Part shown: one piece after another, positions 28,294-36,962 of the stretch
Position numbering within the stretch: position 1 is the first letter of the stretch
Layout: the number at the start of each line of letters is the position of its first letter
Assembly (NCBI RefSeq): GCF_914271545.1
Contig: NZ_CAJZAH010000003.1
Coordinates: 558,001-622,000 of the forward strand
From: Cupriavidus respiraculi
Lineage (GTDB): Bacteria; Pseudomonadota; Gammaproteobacteria; Burkholderiales; Burkholderiaceae
Reading direction: 5' to 3'
Length of the DNA stretch: 64,000 bases
Notes under the pieces: model-generated
Seen by the model: the letters and a program-made list of their open reading frames with translations, nothing else
Database searches by the model: none
What the model was told of the DNA's origin: nothing
Translations under genes and position numbers: made by a program

Positions 28294-29217
28294 TCAGTCC
28301 TGCGCGCCCGGCTGTTGCTGCAGCAGCGCCTGCGCCAGGCGCGGATCCTCCAGCTTGCCGGTCCACCACTGCAGTGCCTTGCCGCGCATGCTGGTGCGCC
28401 AGGCGACGTTGAAGGTGCCCGGCGCGCGTACCTCCACGGTTTCCCTGACCTGCAACACGCCGCTCTCGATATAGGGCTGCGCCATCGGCGCGGGCAGCCA
28501 GCCGCAGCCCAGGCCGCGGATCTGCGCCTCGACCTTGTCGCGCATCGTCGGCACCACCAGCACGTCCTGTCCGGCGAGTACACCGCGCGTGCGCGCCGGC
28601 AGGTTGCGCGAGGTATCGCCGACCGCGACGATCCGGTGCTTGGCGATCTGCGTGCTGGTCAGCGGGCCCGCCTCGCTGGAGAGCGGATGGTGCGCGGCGA
28701 CGGCGAACACGAACGGGATGGTGCCCAGCGGACGCAGCTGGAAGCCCTGCGTGCTCGGCGCCTCGTAGGCCGCGCCGATCACCAGGTCTGCCCGGTTGCT
28801 CATCAGCGCATCCCAGCTGCCGCCCAGCACTTCCTTGCCGAAGCGCAGCCGCGTGGCGCTGTTCTCGGCGTAGAAGTCCTGGATCACCGGCAGCAGCGCG
28901 CGGAAATTGATCAGGTCGTCCACCACGATGGTCAGGTCCGACTCCCAACCCGAGGCCAGCCGCTTGACGCGCCGCTCCAGTTCTTCGGCCGCGTGCAGCA
29001 GGTGGCGTCCCTCGTCGAGCAGCGCCCGGCCGGCCGGGGTCAGTTCGGCGCGGTGGCGGCGCCGGTCGAACAGCAGCACGTCCAGGTCTTCTTCGAGCCG
29101 GCGCACCACATAGGTCAGCGCCGAGGGCACCTTGCCCATTTCGTGCGCGGCGGCGGCAAAGCTGCCGCGGCGTTCGATGGCGTCCAGCACTTCCAGGGAT
29201 TCGAGCGAGAGTGGCAT
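28294..29217 (-). CDS. LysR family transcriptional regulator
   Basis: The 307-residue regulator has an N-terminal LysR winged helix-turn-helix ([20 protein letters not shown] then [16 protein letters not shown]) and a substrate-binding domain of the periplasmic-binding fold. ATG 29217 is chosen because it starts at [12 protein letters not shown], the usual distance before the helix-turn-helix. It is divergent from a pirin gene over 140 bp, and a perfect palindrome at 29218-29234 directly abuts its start codon, suggesting autoregulation. Control of the pirin gene is inferred from the arrangement. Confidence 0.92.
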   Translation of the reverse strand: MPLSLESLEVLDAIERRGSFAAAAHEMGKVPSALTYVVRRLEEDLDVLLFDRRRHRAELTPAGRALLDEGRHLLHAAEELERRVKRLASGWESDLTIVVDDLINFRALLPVIQDFYAENSATRLRFGKEVLGGSWDALMSNRADLVIGAAYEAPSTQGFQLRPLGTIPFVFAVAAHHPLSSEAGPLTSTQIAKHRIVAVGDTSRNLPARTRGVLAGQDVLVVPTMRDKVEAQIRGLGCGWLPAPMAQPYIESGVLQVRETVEVRAPGTFNVAWRTSMRGKALQWWTGKLEDPRLAQALLQQQPGAQD

Positions 29218-29234
29218 ATTCAGAAATACTGAAT
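29218..29234. promoter_or_regulatory. LysR-type operator ATTCAG-N5-CTGAAT
   Basis: Perfect 6-bp arms around aaata contain a T-N11-A pattern typical of LysR-regulator sites. Its position against the lysR start codon means binding would block lysR expression. Confidence 0.6.
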
Positions 29235-29357
29235 GACTGATTGCAAGTCGGAGCCAGCCAATATAACCGAAGCGGCCTAAACTTCCTAGCATCAACACGG
29301 CGCGGCAAGCCAGGCCAAGGGGTCAGGCCCCGTTCCGGGGAAACAGGAGCCATCAAA

Positions 29358-30056
29358 ATGATTGAAATCAGAAAATCCGCAGAGCGTGGCTATGCCGACC
29401 ATGGCTGGCTGAAGTCGTATCACAGCTTTTCGTTCGCCGACTACTTCGACCCGCGCCACACCCAGTTCGGTCCGCTGCGCGTGATCAACGAAGACCGCGT
29501 CGCGCCCGGCATGGGCTTCGGCACGCACGGCCACCGCGACATGGAGATCATCAGCTATGTGCTGTCGGGCGAGTTGGCGCACAAGGACAGCATGGGCAAC
29601 GGCAGCGTGATCCGCCCCGGCGACGTGCAGCGGATGAGCGCCGGCACGGGCGTGCGCCATTCGGAGTACAACCATGCCGCCGATGACACCACGCATTTCC
29701 TGCAGATCTGGATCATGCCGCAGCAGAACGGCATCGAGCCGGGCTACGAGGAAAAGCACTTCGAGCCGGCCGACAAGCGCGGACGCCTGCGCCTGGTGGG
29801 CAGCCCCGACGGCGCCGACGGCTCGGTGGTGATCCACCAGGACGTGCGGCTGTACGCTGGTCTGTTCGACGGCGACGAAGCGGCCACGCTGGCTCTGGCC
29901 CCGCAACGCCGTGCCTATGTGCACGTGGCGCGCGGCCGCGTTACGGTCAACGGGCAGGCGCTCGAGGCCGGCGACGCCGCGAAGCTGGAAGGCGTGGAGT
30001 CCATCGAGCTGGGCCGCGGCAGCGACGCCGAGGTGCTGGTGTTCGACCTGCCGTGA
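29358..30056 (+). CDS. Pirin family protein (quercetin dioxygenase-like bicupin)
   Basis: The 232-residue protein is of the YhhW/pirin type, a double cupin with one metal site. Family motifs are RKSAERGYADHGWLKSYHSF, FGPLRVINEDRVAPG, the metal-binding FGTHGHRDMEIISYVL (His residues near 57-59, Glu near 62), and MSAGTGVRHSEYN with a further His. The size matches E. coli YhhW (231), which can oxidise quercetin in vitro; the natural substrate is uncertain. AGGAG precedes the ATG at 10 nt. It is divergent from the LysR gene that probably controls it. Confidence 0.92.
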   Translation: MIEIRKSAERGYADHGWLKSYHSFSFADYFDPRHTQFGPLRVINEDRVAPGMGFGTHGHRDMEIISYVLSGELAHKDSMGNGSVIRPGDVQRMSAGTGVRHSEYNHAADDTTHFLQIWIMPQQNGIEPGYEEKHFEPADKRGRLRLVGSPDGADGSVVIHQDVRLYAGLFDGDEAATLALAPQRRAYVHVARGRVTVNGQALEAGDAAKLEGVESIELGRGSDAEVLVFDLP

Positions 30057-30104
30057 GCGGGCGCAAGCCCCCGGGCGCGTGCGTGAGTACGCGCTCGCAT
30101 GCGC

Positions 30105-30128
30105 CGCCGCGCCTGTAAAGGCGCGGCG
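30105..30128 (+). terminator. Hairpin after the pirin gene
   Basis: CGCCGCGCC and GGCGCGGCG are perfect 9-bp arms around TGTAAA, 48 bp after the pirin stop. There is no T-run, so termination efficiency is doubtful. Confidence 0.35.
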
Positions 30129-30171
30129 CGCGGCCGCCGGGGCGGGCCATGTCTGGAATGCCTCATCGCTG

Positions 30172-30195
30172 TGCTATCTTCTCGCTATCGAGAAG
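30172..30195 (+). promoter_or_regulatory. Extended -10 with overlapping inverted repeat upstream of the CobD/CbiB-like gene
   Basis: TGC-TATCTT (30172-30180) resembles an extended -10 element. CTTCTCG (30178-30184) and CGAGAAG (30189-30195) are perfect 7-bp arms overlapping it, so a repressor or an RNA hairpin at the start of the transcript is possible. Confidence 0.35.
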
Positions 30196-30251
30196 CGCCC
30201 GGGCCGGCACATGCCCATTGGCGCCATGGCTCCAGCCTTACCAGACCTGAG

Positions 30252-31244
30252 ATGACCTTCGTTGCCGTACTTCTTGCGCTGATCGCCGAGCAGTTCCGGG
30301 CCCTGGGCCGAGACAATCCGATCTACGACATCGTGCGCGCGCTGGCCGAGCGCGCCGAGCGCGCCTTCGACACGGGACGCCCCCGCGATGCCGCGCTCGC
30401 CTGGCTGACGGTGGTGCTGCCGCTGACGCTGGCCGCCGCCGGCGTTCACTACCTGCTCGCTTCGATCAGCATCGCGCTCACCGTCGCGTGGAACGTGCTG
30501 GTGCTGTACCTCACGCTCGGCTTCCGGCAGTTCAGCCACTTCTTCACCGATATCCACGAGGCGCTCAATCGCGACGACACGGCGACCGCGCGCGCGCTGC
30601 TGCACCAATGGACGGGGCTCGACACCGTGGACATGCCGGTCAGCGAGATCGTGCGCCATACGCTGGAGGCCGCCATCATCGCCGTGCACCGCCACGTCTT
30701 CGGCGTGTTCTTCTGGTTCCTGGTGCCGGTGGGACCGGCCGGCGTGGTGCTCTACCGCATCTCCGAATACCTGGCGCGGCACTGGACCCGCCCGTCGCCC
30801 GAGCGCAGCCTGGCGCTGGGCCGCTTCGCCGCGCGCGCCTTCTATGCGATGGACTGGATTCCGTCGCGGCTGACCGCCATCGGCTTTGCCATCGTTGGCA
30901 ATTTCGAGGACGCGGTCTACGCCTGGCGCAACCATGCGCGCAAGTGGAGCGACGAGACCAACGGGATCCTGCTCGCCAGCGGCGGCGGGGCGCTCGGCGT
31001 GCGGCTCGGCGTGCCGCTGCCCGAGGACGATACCAGCGTGGTGCTGCGCAGCCGGCTGGCCGGCGCGGCGTTCGACTACGCGCCCGGGATGGAGGACGAG
31101 AACGGCCCCGAGCCGAGTGCGCCGGAATACGGCGCCGAGCCCGGCGTGCGGGCGCTGCAGTCGGCGGTGGGCCTGGTGTGGCGCGCCGTGGTGCTGTGGA
31201 TGCTGCTGCTGGCGATGCTGTCGCTGGCGATCTGGCTGGGCTGA
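30252..31244 (+). CDS. CobD/CbiB-like inner-membrane protein
   Basis: The 330-residue protein resembles the CobD/CbiB superfamily (adenosylcobinamide-phosphate synthase and its AmpE-like relatives). N-terminal FVAVLLALIAEQFRAL, several membrane helices (VVLPLTLAAAGVHYLL, VAWNVLVLYLTLGF), HRHVFGVFFWFLVPVGPAG and a C-terminal helix are visible. No cobalamin genes are nearby and the family's CbiB-type catalytic region is only partly conserved, so true cobalamin synthesis is unlikely. ATG 30252 gives the family N-terminus MTFVAVLL. It is convergent with the DUF2007 gene; the two stops touch. Confidence 0.8.
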   Translation: MTFVAVLLALIAEQFRALGRDNPIYDIVRALAERAERAFDTGRPRDAALAWLTVVLPLTLAAAGVHYLLASISIALTVAWNVLVLYLTLGFRQFSHFFTDIHEALNRDDTATARALLHQWTGLDTVDMPVSEIVRHTLEAAIIAVHRHVFGVFFWFLVPVGPAGVVLYRISEYLARHWTRPSPERSLALGRFAARAFYAMDWIPSRLTAIGFAIVGNFEDAVYAWRNHARKWSDETNGILLASGGGALGVRLGVPLPEDDTSVVLRSRLAGAAFDYAPGMEDENGPEPSAPEYGAEPGVRALQSAVGLVWRAVVLWMLLLAMLSLAIWLG

Positions 31245-31550
31245 TCAGTCCCGCGCGGCGCCGCAGCGCCAGCACGAGCCGAACTGCGGCTCGTGCCATT
31301 CCCCGCAACGATCGCATTGCCAGCGCGGCCCCGGCGCGGGATGCGCGGCCGCGTGCAGCACGGCGCGCGCCTGCTCTTCCATCCCGTCGTCCAGCAGCCA
31401 TACCTGGGGAGCGCTTTCCTGGAACGGAATATCGCCGGTGGCGCCCGCCAGCCAGGTATTGCGAACCTCCGCGCGGATGCCCGCGGCCTGCAGCACGTTG
31501 CAGCAGTGCGTCGCGTGCACGAGGGAGGCCGTCGAGAGCAGCAGCTTCAC
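31245..31550 (-). CDS. DUF2007 domain protein with C-terminal zinc ribbon
   Basis: The 101-residue protein has a DUF2007 (PII-like fold) N-terminal part, beginning MKLLLSTASLVHATHCCNVL, with the motif NVLQAAGIRAEVRN. The C-terminus carries two CxxC pairs (CDRCGEW and CWRCGA) that would bind zinc. The start is GTG at 31550, preceded by GGAG at 6 nt. It is 10 bp downstream of rsgA on the same strand, so it belongs to the M48-rsgA operon. DUF2007 proteins are putative signal transducers; the role is not known. Confidence 0.82.
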   Translation of the reverse strand: MKLLLSTASLVHATHCCNVLQAAGIRAEVRNTWLAGATGDIPFQESAPQVWLLDDGMEEQARAVLHAAAHPAPGPRWQCDRCGEWHEPQFGSCWRCGAARD

Positions 31551-31560
31551 GGGCGCTCCG

Positions 31561-32535
31561 CTACCACGGCTTCTGCTGCCGCGACTCGTGCAGCAGCTGC
31601 GTGTAGAGCTGGTGCCGGCGCGGCGAGATATCGCCGGCCGCCATGGCCTCCAGCACGCCGCATCCCGGCTCGTTGACATGGTGGCAGTTGTAGAAGCGGC
31701 ATGCCGTCAGGCGTGGGCGAAACTCCGGAAACGCGCGCTCCAGCATCCCTTCGGACAGATGGTGCAGGCCGAACTCCTGGAAGCCCGGCGAGTCGATGAG
31801 GCTGCCGCCGTCGCCCCAGTCGCCGGGCAGGTGGTACAGCCGCGTAAAGGTCGTGGTGTGCTTGCCCGAATCGAGCTTGGCCGAGATCTCGCGCGTTTGC
31901 GCATCGACGCCGGGGATGAGCAGGTTCAGCAGCGACGACTTGCCCATGCCGGACTGGCCGATGAGGATGGTGGAGCGGCCGGCGGTCTGCGGCTTGAGCA
32001 GCGCCAGCGCGGCCGCGGGGTCGGCGTGCACCGACAGCGCCAGGGTCTCGTAGCCCAGGCCCCGGTACAGTTCCAGGCGTGCCCGTGCCTCGTCCAGCCG
32101 TTCGGTCAGGTCGGTCTTGTTGAGCAGGATCAGCGGGCGGATATGCAGCGCCTCGGCAGACACCAGCGCGCGCCCCAGCAGGTCCTCCGAAAAGCCCGGC
32201 TCGGTGGCCAGCACGATGATGACCTGGTCGATATTGGCCGCCAGCAGCTTGGACTTGAACTGGTCCGAGCGGTGCAGCAGGTTCTTGCGCGGTTCGATGC
32301 CGGCGATCACGCACTGGTCCGACGCCATGCGCTCGACCATCACGTGGTCGCCCACCGCGCATTCGCTCTTCTTGCCGCGCGGGAAGGCGTGCAGCCGCAC
32401 GCCGGGTTCGTCGTGCAGCTCGATCACGTAGTGGCGACCGTGCGCCGCCACCACCAGCGCGCGCTCCACCGCCGCGCCGCCCGCCTTTCCCGCCTGCTTT
32501 CCCGCGCCTGCGCGCCCGCGTGCGGGCCGGCTCAT
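31561..32535 (-). CDS. rsgA: Small ribosomal subunit biogenesis GTPase RsgA
   Basis: The 324-residue circularly permuted GTPase checks late maturation of the 30S subunit. An N-terminal OB fold is followed by G motifs in the permuted order G4 NKTD (139-142), G1 GQSGMGKS (193-200) and G3 DSPG (248-251). The C-terminal zinc finger has C279, C284, H286 and C292. The first 22 residues are a basic extension. It overlaps the upstream M48 protease gene by 4 bp (ATGA), so the two are translationally coupled. Confidence 0.96.
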   Translation of the reverse strand: MSRPARGRAGAGKQAGKAGGAAVERALVVAAHGRHYVIELHDEPGVRLHAFPRGKKSECAVGDHVMVERMASDQCVIAGIEPRKNLLHRSDQFKSKLLAANIDQVIIVLATEPGFSEDLLGRALVSAEALHIRPLILLNKTDLTERLDEARARLELYRGLGYETLALSVHADPAAALALLKPQTAGRSTILIGQSGMGKSSLLNLLIPGVDAQTREISAKLDSGKHTTTFTRLYHLPGDWGDGGSLIDSPGFQEFGLHHLSEGMLERAFPEFRPRLTACRFYNCHHVNEPGCGVLEAMAAGDISPRRHQLYTQLLHESRQQKPW

Positions 32536-33779
32536 GCGTGCGCCATCAGGCGATCGATCCGCTGGGCCGCCGGCGGATGCGAATAGTAGAAGGCGCTGTA
32601 GACCGGGTCCGGCGTCAGGGTCGACGCGTTGTCCTTGTAGAGCTTGACCAGCGCCGAGACCAGATGGCCGGCCTGGGTCTGCTGCGCGGCGAATTCGTCC
32701 GCCTCGAACTCGTGCTTGCGCGAGCTCAAACTGGAGATCGGCCCGAGCAGGAAGGTAAAGACGGGCAGCGTCAGGAAGAACAGCACCAGCGCCAGCGCAT
32801 GGTTGTCGGCCACCAGGTTGGGCAGCACGCCGAGGCCGGTATAGAACCAGGCCTGCGTGGCGAGCCAGCCCAGCACCGCGAGGAACAGCAGGCTGAGCGC
32901 GAACGTCACGACGATGCGCTTCAGGATATGGCGGCGCTTGAAGTGGCCAAGCTCATGGGCCAGCACCGCCTCGATCTCGTCGCCGTCCAGCCGCGACAGC
33001 AGGGTGTCGAAGAACACGATGCGCTTGGCCGCGCCGAAGCCGGTGAAATAGGCGTTGCCGTGGGCGCTGCGCTTGCTGCCGTCCATCACGAACAGACCCT
33101 TGCTGGCAAAGCCGCACTTGCGCATCAGAGCCTCGATGCGCTGCTTCAGCGACTCGTCGGTCAGCGGTTCGAACTTGTTGAACAGCGGCGCGATATAGGT
33201 GGGAAATACCACCAGCAGGAACAGGTTGAAGCCCATCCATACCAGCCAGGTCCAGAACCACCAGAGCTGGCCCGTGCGCTCCATCAGCCAGAGCACCGCC
33301 AGCAGCAGCGGCAGGCCAAGGGCGCTGGCCACCACCATCATCTTGAGCGCGTCGGCCAGCCACAGGCGCCAGGTCATCTTGTTGAAGCCGAAGCGCTGCT
33401 CGATGCCGAACTGCCCATAGAGCGAGAAGGGCAGTTCGGCCAGCCCGCCGATCAGCGCCACGCTGGCGATCAGCGCCACGCCGTAGGCATAGCCGGGGCC
33501 GAACACGCCCAGCCAGAACTGGTTCAGCCAGTGCAGGCCGCCCAGCAGCGTGAAGCCGATCAGCACCGCGGCGCCGCCGAGCACTTCCAGCATCGACAGC
33601 CGGGTGCGGGCGATGGTGTAGTCCGCCGCCTTCTGGTGCGCGGCCAGCGAGATAGTGTCGGCAAAGCGCGCCGGTACCGCGTTGCGATGCTGTCCGACGT
33701 GGCGCACCTGGCGGGCGGCCAGCCAGAGCTTGGTCAGCACCATCACGACCAGGGCGGCGAGGAAGATCACTGTGAACAT
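32532..33779 (-). CDS. M48 family membrane metalloprotease (Ste24-like)
   Basis: The 415-residue integral membrane protein has multiple hydrophobic helices and the zinc-protease motif HELGH (in [13 protein letters not shown], near residue 280). A third ligand Glu lies in the later [11 protein letters not shown] segment. The N-terminal helices and total length fit the CAAX-protease/Ste24 branch of M48 rather than short HtpX. Its role in bacteria is probably membrane-protein quality control. It starts an operon with rsgA and the DUF2007 gene and is divergent from orn. Confidence 0.92.
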   Translation of the reverse strand: MFTVIFLAALVVMVLTKLWLAARQVRHVGQHRNAVPARFADTISLAAHQKAADYTIARTRLSMLEVLGGAAVLIGFTLLGGLHWLNQFWLGVFGPGYAYGVALIASVALIGGLAELPFSLYGQFGIEQRFGFNKMTWRLWLADALKMMVVASALGLPLLLAVLWLMERTGQLWWFWTWLVWMGFNLFLLVVFPTYIAPLFNKFEPLTDESLKQRIEALMRKCGFASKGLFVMDGSKRSAHGNAYFTGFGAAKRIVFFDTLLSRLDGDEIEAVLAHELGHFKRRHILKRIVVTFALSLLFLAVLGWLATQAWFYTGLGVLPNLVADNHALALVLFFLTLPVFTFLLGPISSLSSRKHEFEADEFAAQQTQAGHLVSALVKLYKDNASTLTPDPVYSAFYYSHPPAAQRIDRLMAHA

Positions 33780-33966
33780 CGGGCAATGCCTTGTGGGTTT
33801 GCGGCGCTGGCGGCCCGGGAAGGGCGCGCCGCGCGCAAGGGATCGGGCCCAAAGGACACACGCGACCGGCGCGCCCTGGACGATATGCGAGAATTATAAA
33901 TTGTTCGCGCCCGGCGACCCGCCCGGCGCACCGGCGGCCCGCCGGTGCCTCGCCCTATCTCTACCG

Positions 33967-34626
33967 ATGTCTTCTCACGCAGTCCACATGACCAGCCAAA
34001 ACACCCACACCGCCGCCACGTCAGTCAAGAGCGAAAACAATCTCGTGTGGATCGACATGGAAATGACGGGCCTGTCGCCCGAACAGGACCGCATCATCGA
34101 GGTGGCCGTGGTGGTCACGGACTCGGAACTCAATATCCTGGCCCAGGGGCCGGTGCTGGTGATCCACCAGGAAGACGCCGTGCTGGACGGCATGGACAAC
34201 TGGAACAAGGGCACCCACGGCCGCTCCGGCCTGATCGACAAGGTCAAGGCCTCGACGCTGACCGAGGCGCAGGCCGAAGCCGAACTGCTCGCCTTCATCA
34301 AGCGCTGGGTGCCGGCGGGCAAGTCGCCGATGTGCGGCAATTCGATCTGCCAGGACCGCCGCTTCATGGCGCGCTACATGCCCAAGCTCGAAGGGTTCTT
34401 CCACTACCGCAACCTGGACGTCTCGACGCTGAAGGAGCTGTGCAAGCGCTGGGAGCCCGCGGTGCACAAGGGCTTCGTCAAGCGCCAGTTGCACACCGCG
34501 CTGGCCGACATCCTGGAATCGGTGGAAGAGCTGCGCTACTACCGCACGCATTTCCTGCGCCAGCCGGCCGCCGCTGCTTCGGCCCCGGCCGCGGCGCCCG
34601 CCGACGCCGCGCCCGGCCAGCAGTAA
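33967..34626 (+). CDS. orn: Oligoribonuclease
   Basis: The DEDDh 3'-5' exonuclease degrades short oligoribonucleotides, including pGpG from cyclic-di-GMP turnover. Motifs are WIDMEMTGL (Exo I), the [14 protein letters not shown] loop, SICQDRRFM (Exo II) and [10 protein letters not shown] (Exo III, catalytic His and Asp). The last 25 residues are an Ala/Pro-rich tail absent from E. coli Orn (181 residues). ATG 33967 gives 219 residues and ATG 33988 gives 212; neither has a clear ribosome binding site. The intergenic region to the M48 gene holds an AT-rich stretch (aattataaatt, near 33893) suitable for divergent promoters. Confidence 0.94.
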   Translation: MSSHAVHMTSQNTHTAATSVKSENNLVWIDMEMTGLSPEQDRIIEVAVVVTDSELNILAQGPVLVIHQEDAVLDGMDNWNKGTHGRSGLIDKVKASTLTEAQAEAELLAFIKRWVPAGKSPMCGNSICQDRRFMARYMPKLEGFFHYRNLDVSTLKELCKRWEPAVHKGFVKRQLHTALADILESVEELRYYRTHFLRQPAAAASAPAAAPADAAPGQQ

Positions 34627-34719
34627 GAGAGGCGGCCGTCCGCGGCATCGTGCGCGGCCGTCGAACCCTCACGGTCTGATCCTCCCTTCGCCGGGCACGC
34701 GCCCGTACGCTCCCGTCCC

Positions 34720-35601
34720 ATGCTCGCGCGCATCGTCTCGATCATCACGCCGGTCATCCTGATCATCCTGGTCGGCTGGCTCTATGGCCGCAAGGCGCAT
34801 CCCGACATGGCGGGCATCAACCGCGCCACCCTCGACGTGATTGCGCCGCTGCTGGTGGTGTCCGCGTTCGTCAGCAAGGATTTTGCGCTCGGCGACCATC
34901 TGGCGCTGCTCGGGTGCGCGGTGGCGGTGGTGCTGGGCTCTGGCGTGCTGGCGTGGGGCGTGGCACGCATGCTGGGCGTCGATGCGCGGACCTTCGTGCC
35001 GCCGATGATGTTCAACAACTCCGGCAACATGGGCCTGCCGCTGTCGGTCTTCGCGTTCGGGCCGATCGGGCTCGCGCCGGCGGTGGCGCTGTTCGCCGCA
35101 TCCAACCTGATGCACTTCACGCTGGGCCTGAAGATCGTCAACCGGCACGCCTCGCTCGCGCAGATCGCGCGCAACCCGATGGTGCTGGCCACGGTGGCCG
35201 GCGTGGCGCTGTCGCTGGCCCGGCCATGGTTCTCGCTGCCCGAGCCGGTCTACCAGTCGATCCGCCTGCTGGGGGATGCTACCGTGCCGCTGATGCTGTT
35301 CGCGCTGGGCGTGCGGATGAAGGACGTGAGCCTGCGCAACTGGGGGATGGGTGTGGTCGGCGCGGTGGTCTGCCCGCTGACCGGCATTGCCTGCGCGCTG
35401 CTGCTGGTGCAAGTGGTGCCGCTGACCGAGCTGCAGCGGGGGCTGCTGTTCGTGTTCGCGTCGCTGCCGCCGGCCGTGCTCAATTTCCTGGTCGCCGACC
35501 ACTTCCGGCAGGAGCCGGACCAGGTGGCGTCCATCGTGCTGCTCGGCAATATCGGCGCGGTGGTCTTCGTGCCGATCGGGCTGTATCTGGGCCTGCGCTA
35601 G
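34720..35601 (+). CDS. AEC family transporter (auxin efflux carrier superfamily)
   Basis: The 293-residue inner-membrane protein has about ten hydrophobic segments. The family pattern is seen in PVILIILVGWLYGRKAHPDM at the N-terminus and MMFNNSGNMGLPLSVFAFG in the middle, which holds the conserved Asn-Ser-Gly-Asn of the crossover region. AEC carriers export or exchange small carboxylates. No regulator or metabolic gene nearby identifies the substrate. It stands alone between orn and the convergent mog gene. Confidence 0.9.
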   Translation: MLARIVSIITPVILIILVGWLYGRKAHPDMAGINRATLDVIAPLLVVSAFVSKDFALGDHLALLGCAVAVVLGSGVLAWGVARMLGVDARTFVPPMMFNNSGNMGLPLSVFAFGPIGLAPAVALFAASNLMHFTLGLKIVNRHASLAQIARNPMVLATVAGVALSLARPWFSLPEPVYQSIRLLGDATVPLMLFALGVRMKDVSLRNWGMGVVGAVVCPLTGIACALLLVQVVPLTELQRGLLFVFASLPPAVLNFLVADHFRQEPDQVASIVLLGNIGAVVFVPIGLYLGLR

Positions 35602-35619
35602 GCAGGCCGGTGCCGGCCC

Positions 35620-36261
35620 TCACGACTTGGCGCGGATCGCGTGCTTGGGCCGCCAAGCCTTGACCACGGCCTCGTCGGTCTCCACGTAGGGCCCGCCGAT
35701 CAGGTCGATGCAGTAGGGCACCGCGGCGAAGATGCCCTGGACGAGCGCCTTGCCATCGTCGCCGCGCAGCCCTTCGAGCGTTTCGCGGATCGCGCGCGGC
35801 TGGCCGGGCAGATTGATGATCAGCGCCGCGCGGCTGGCCGTCTCGCGGATCACCGCCACCTGCCGCGACAGGATCGCGGTCGGCACGAAATGCAGGCTCA
35901 CCTGGCGCATCTGCTCGCCGAATCCCGGCATCTCCTTGGTCGCCACGGCCAGCGTGGCTTCCGGCGTCACGTCGCGGCGCGCGGGGCCGGTACCCCCCGT
36001 GGTCAGCACCAGATCGCAGCCGGCCACGTCCACCAGATCGATCAGCGTGCGCGAGATCAGCGCCTGCTCGTCCGGAATCAGCCGCTCCACGGCCTGCCAC
36101 GGCGAGGTGAGCGTGCGCGACAGCCAGTCGCGCAGGGCCGGGATGCCCTCGTCCTGATAGGTGCCGGACGAGGCCCGGTCGGAGATCGAGACCAGGCCCA
36201 CCACCAGTTCGTCGGGATGCTTGCGGGCGATGGGTTGGGTCGGTTGCGTGGCTGGCGTCAT
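35620..36261 (-). CDS. mog: Molybdopterin adenylyltransferase
   Basis: The 213-residue enzyme adenylates molybdopterin before molybdenum insertion. The MoCF-fold motifs are VGLVSISDRASSGTYQDEG, the TTGGTGPARRDVTPEAT loop (TTGGTG binds the substrate), and LINLPGQPRAIRETL. The length is close to E. coli Mog (195), with a short N-terminal extension. It lies 38 bp downstream of yjgA on the same strand. No molybdoenzyme gene is close by. Confidence 0.94.
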   Translation of the reverse strand: MTPATQPTQPIARKHPDELVVGLVSISDRASSGTYQDEGIPALRDWLSRTLTSPWQAVERLIPDEQALISRTLIDLVDVAGCDLVLTTGGTGPARRDVTPEATLAVATKEMPGFGEQMRQVSLHFVPTAILSRQVAVIRETASRAALIINLPGQPRAIRETLEGLRGDDGKALVQGIFAAVPYCIDLIGGPYVETDEAVVKAWRPKHAIRAKS

Positions 36262-36299
36262 GGGTAGGCTTGGGGTGGTTGGTGCGATGCGGACGCCCG

Positions 36300-36908
36300 T
36301 CAGTCCTGCGCGTCGTCCGCCGGCGGCGGGGCGGCGGCCGCGGTGGCGGCGTCCTTGTCCTCCAGCGCGGTCTTGATGGCCTGGAACAGCTCGCGGAAAT
36401 ACTTGGGCGGCTTGCCCGACTGCTGTTCCTTGCGCGCGTTGCGGATGATATTGCGCAGCGCCTGCGCGTCGTTCACCGGATGCTCGCCGAGGAAGCGGGT
36501 CAGCGCATCGTCGTCCTTGAGCAGCAGTTCGCGCCAGCGCTCGATCAGATGCAGCCGCGCGGTCTCGGCCTTGCTGGTGCCCTTGAACGCATCGAGCGCG
36601 CTACGGATGGCCTGGACCTCGTCGTCGTCCAGGCTGCGCATCACCTTGCCCACATACTGCATCTGCCGGCGCTTGCCTTCGTGGCTGGTGATGCTGCGCG
36701 CGGCGCGCACCGCGTCCTCGAGCGCTTCGGGCATCGGTACGCGGGCGAAGCGGTCTTTGGGCAGGGCTTCCAGTTCGGCGCCCAGGTCCTGCAGCGCCAG
36801 CATGTCGCGCTTCTTCTGCGACTTGCTCTTGGGTTCGTTGTCATCCTCGGACGGCTCGGGGGCGAACGCGCCGGGGAAGCGGGGGGAATTGCGGGAGTTT
36901 CGCGTCAT
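36300..36908 (-). CDS. yjgA: Dual-action ribosomal maturation protein DarP (YjgA)
   Basis: The roughly 202-residue protein matches the YjgA/DarP family, which associates with late 50S assembly intermediates. Signatures are [37 protein letters not shown] and the ending [25 protein letters not shown] (quoted in part). An Ala/Pro/Asp-rich tail follows. I chose ATG 36908 (MTRNSRN), typical of relatives; ATG 36917 adds three residues. It is divergent from pmbA over about 50 bp, an arrangement conserved in many beta- and gammaproteobacteria. Confidence 0.92.
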   Translation of the reverse strand: MTRNSRNSPRFPGAFAPEPSEDDNEPKSKSQKKRDMLALQDLGAELEALPKDRFARVPMPEALEDAVRAARSITSHEGKRRQMQYVGKVMRSLDDDEVQAIRSALDAFKGTSKAETARLHLIERWRELLLKDDDALTRFLGEHPVNDAQALRNIIRNARKEQQSGKPPKYFRELFQAIKTALEDKDAATAAAAPPPADDAQD

Positions 36909-36924
36909 GGCCGGCATTTTATCT

Positions 36925-36933
36925 TGCTATGAT
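36925..36933 (+). promoter_or_regulatory. Extended -10 promoter for pmbA (TGCTATGAT)
   Basis: TG-C-TATGAT lies 29 bp before the pmbA ATG in the short divergent region with yjgA. No -35 hexamer fits, because the upstream bases are the yjgA start region. Confidence 0.5.
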
Positions 36934-36962
36934 TCCGCTTTGGACTTTTGATACCCGTGCCC

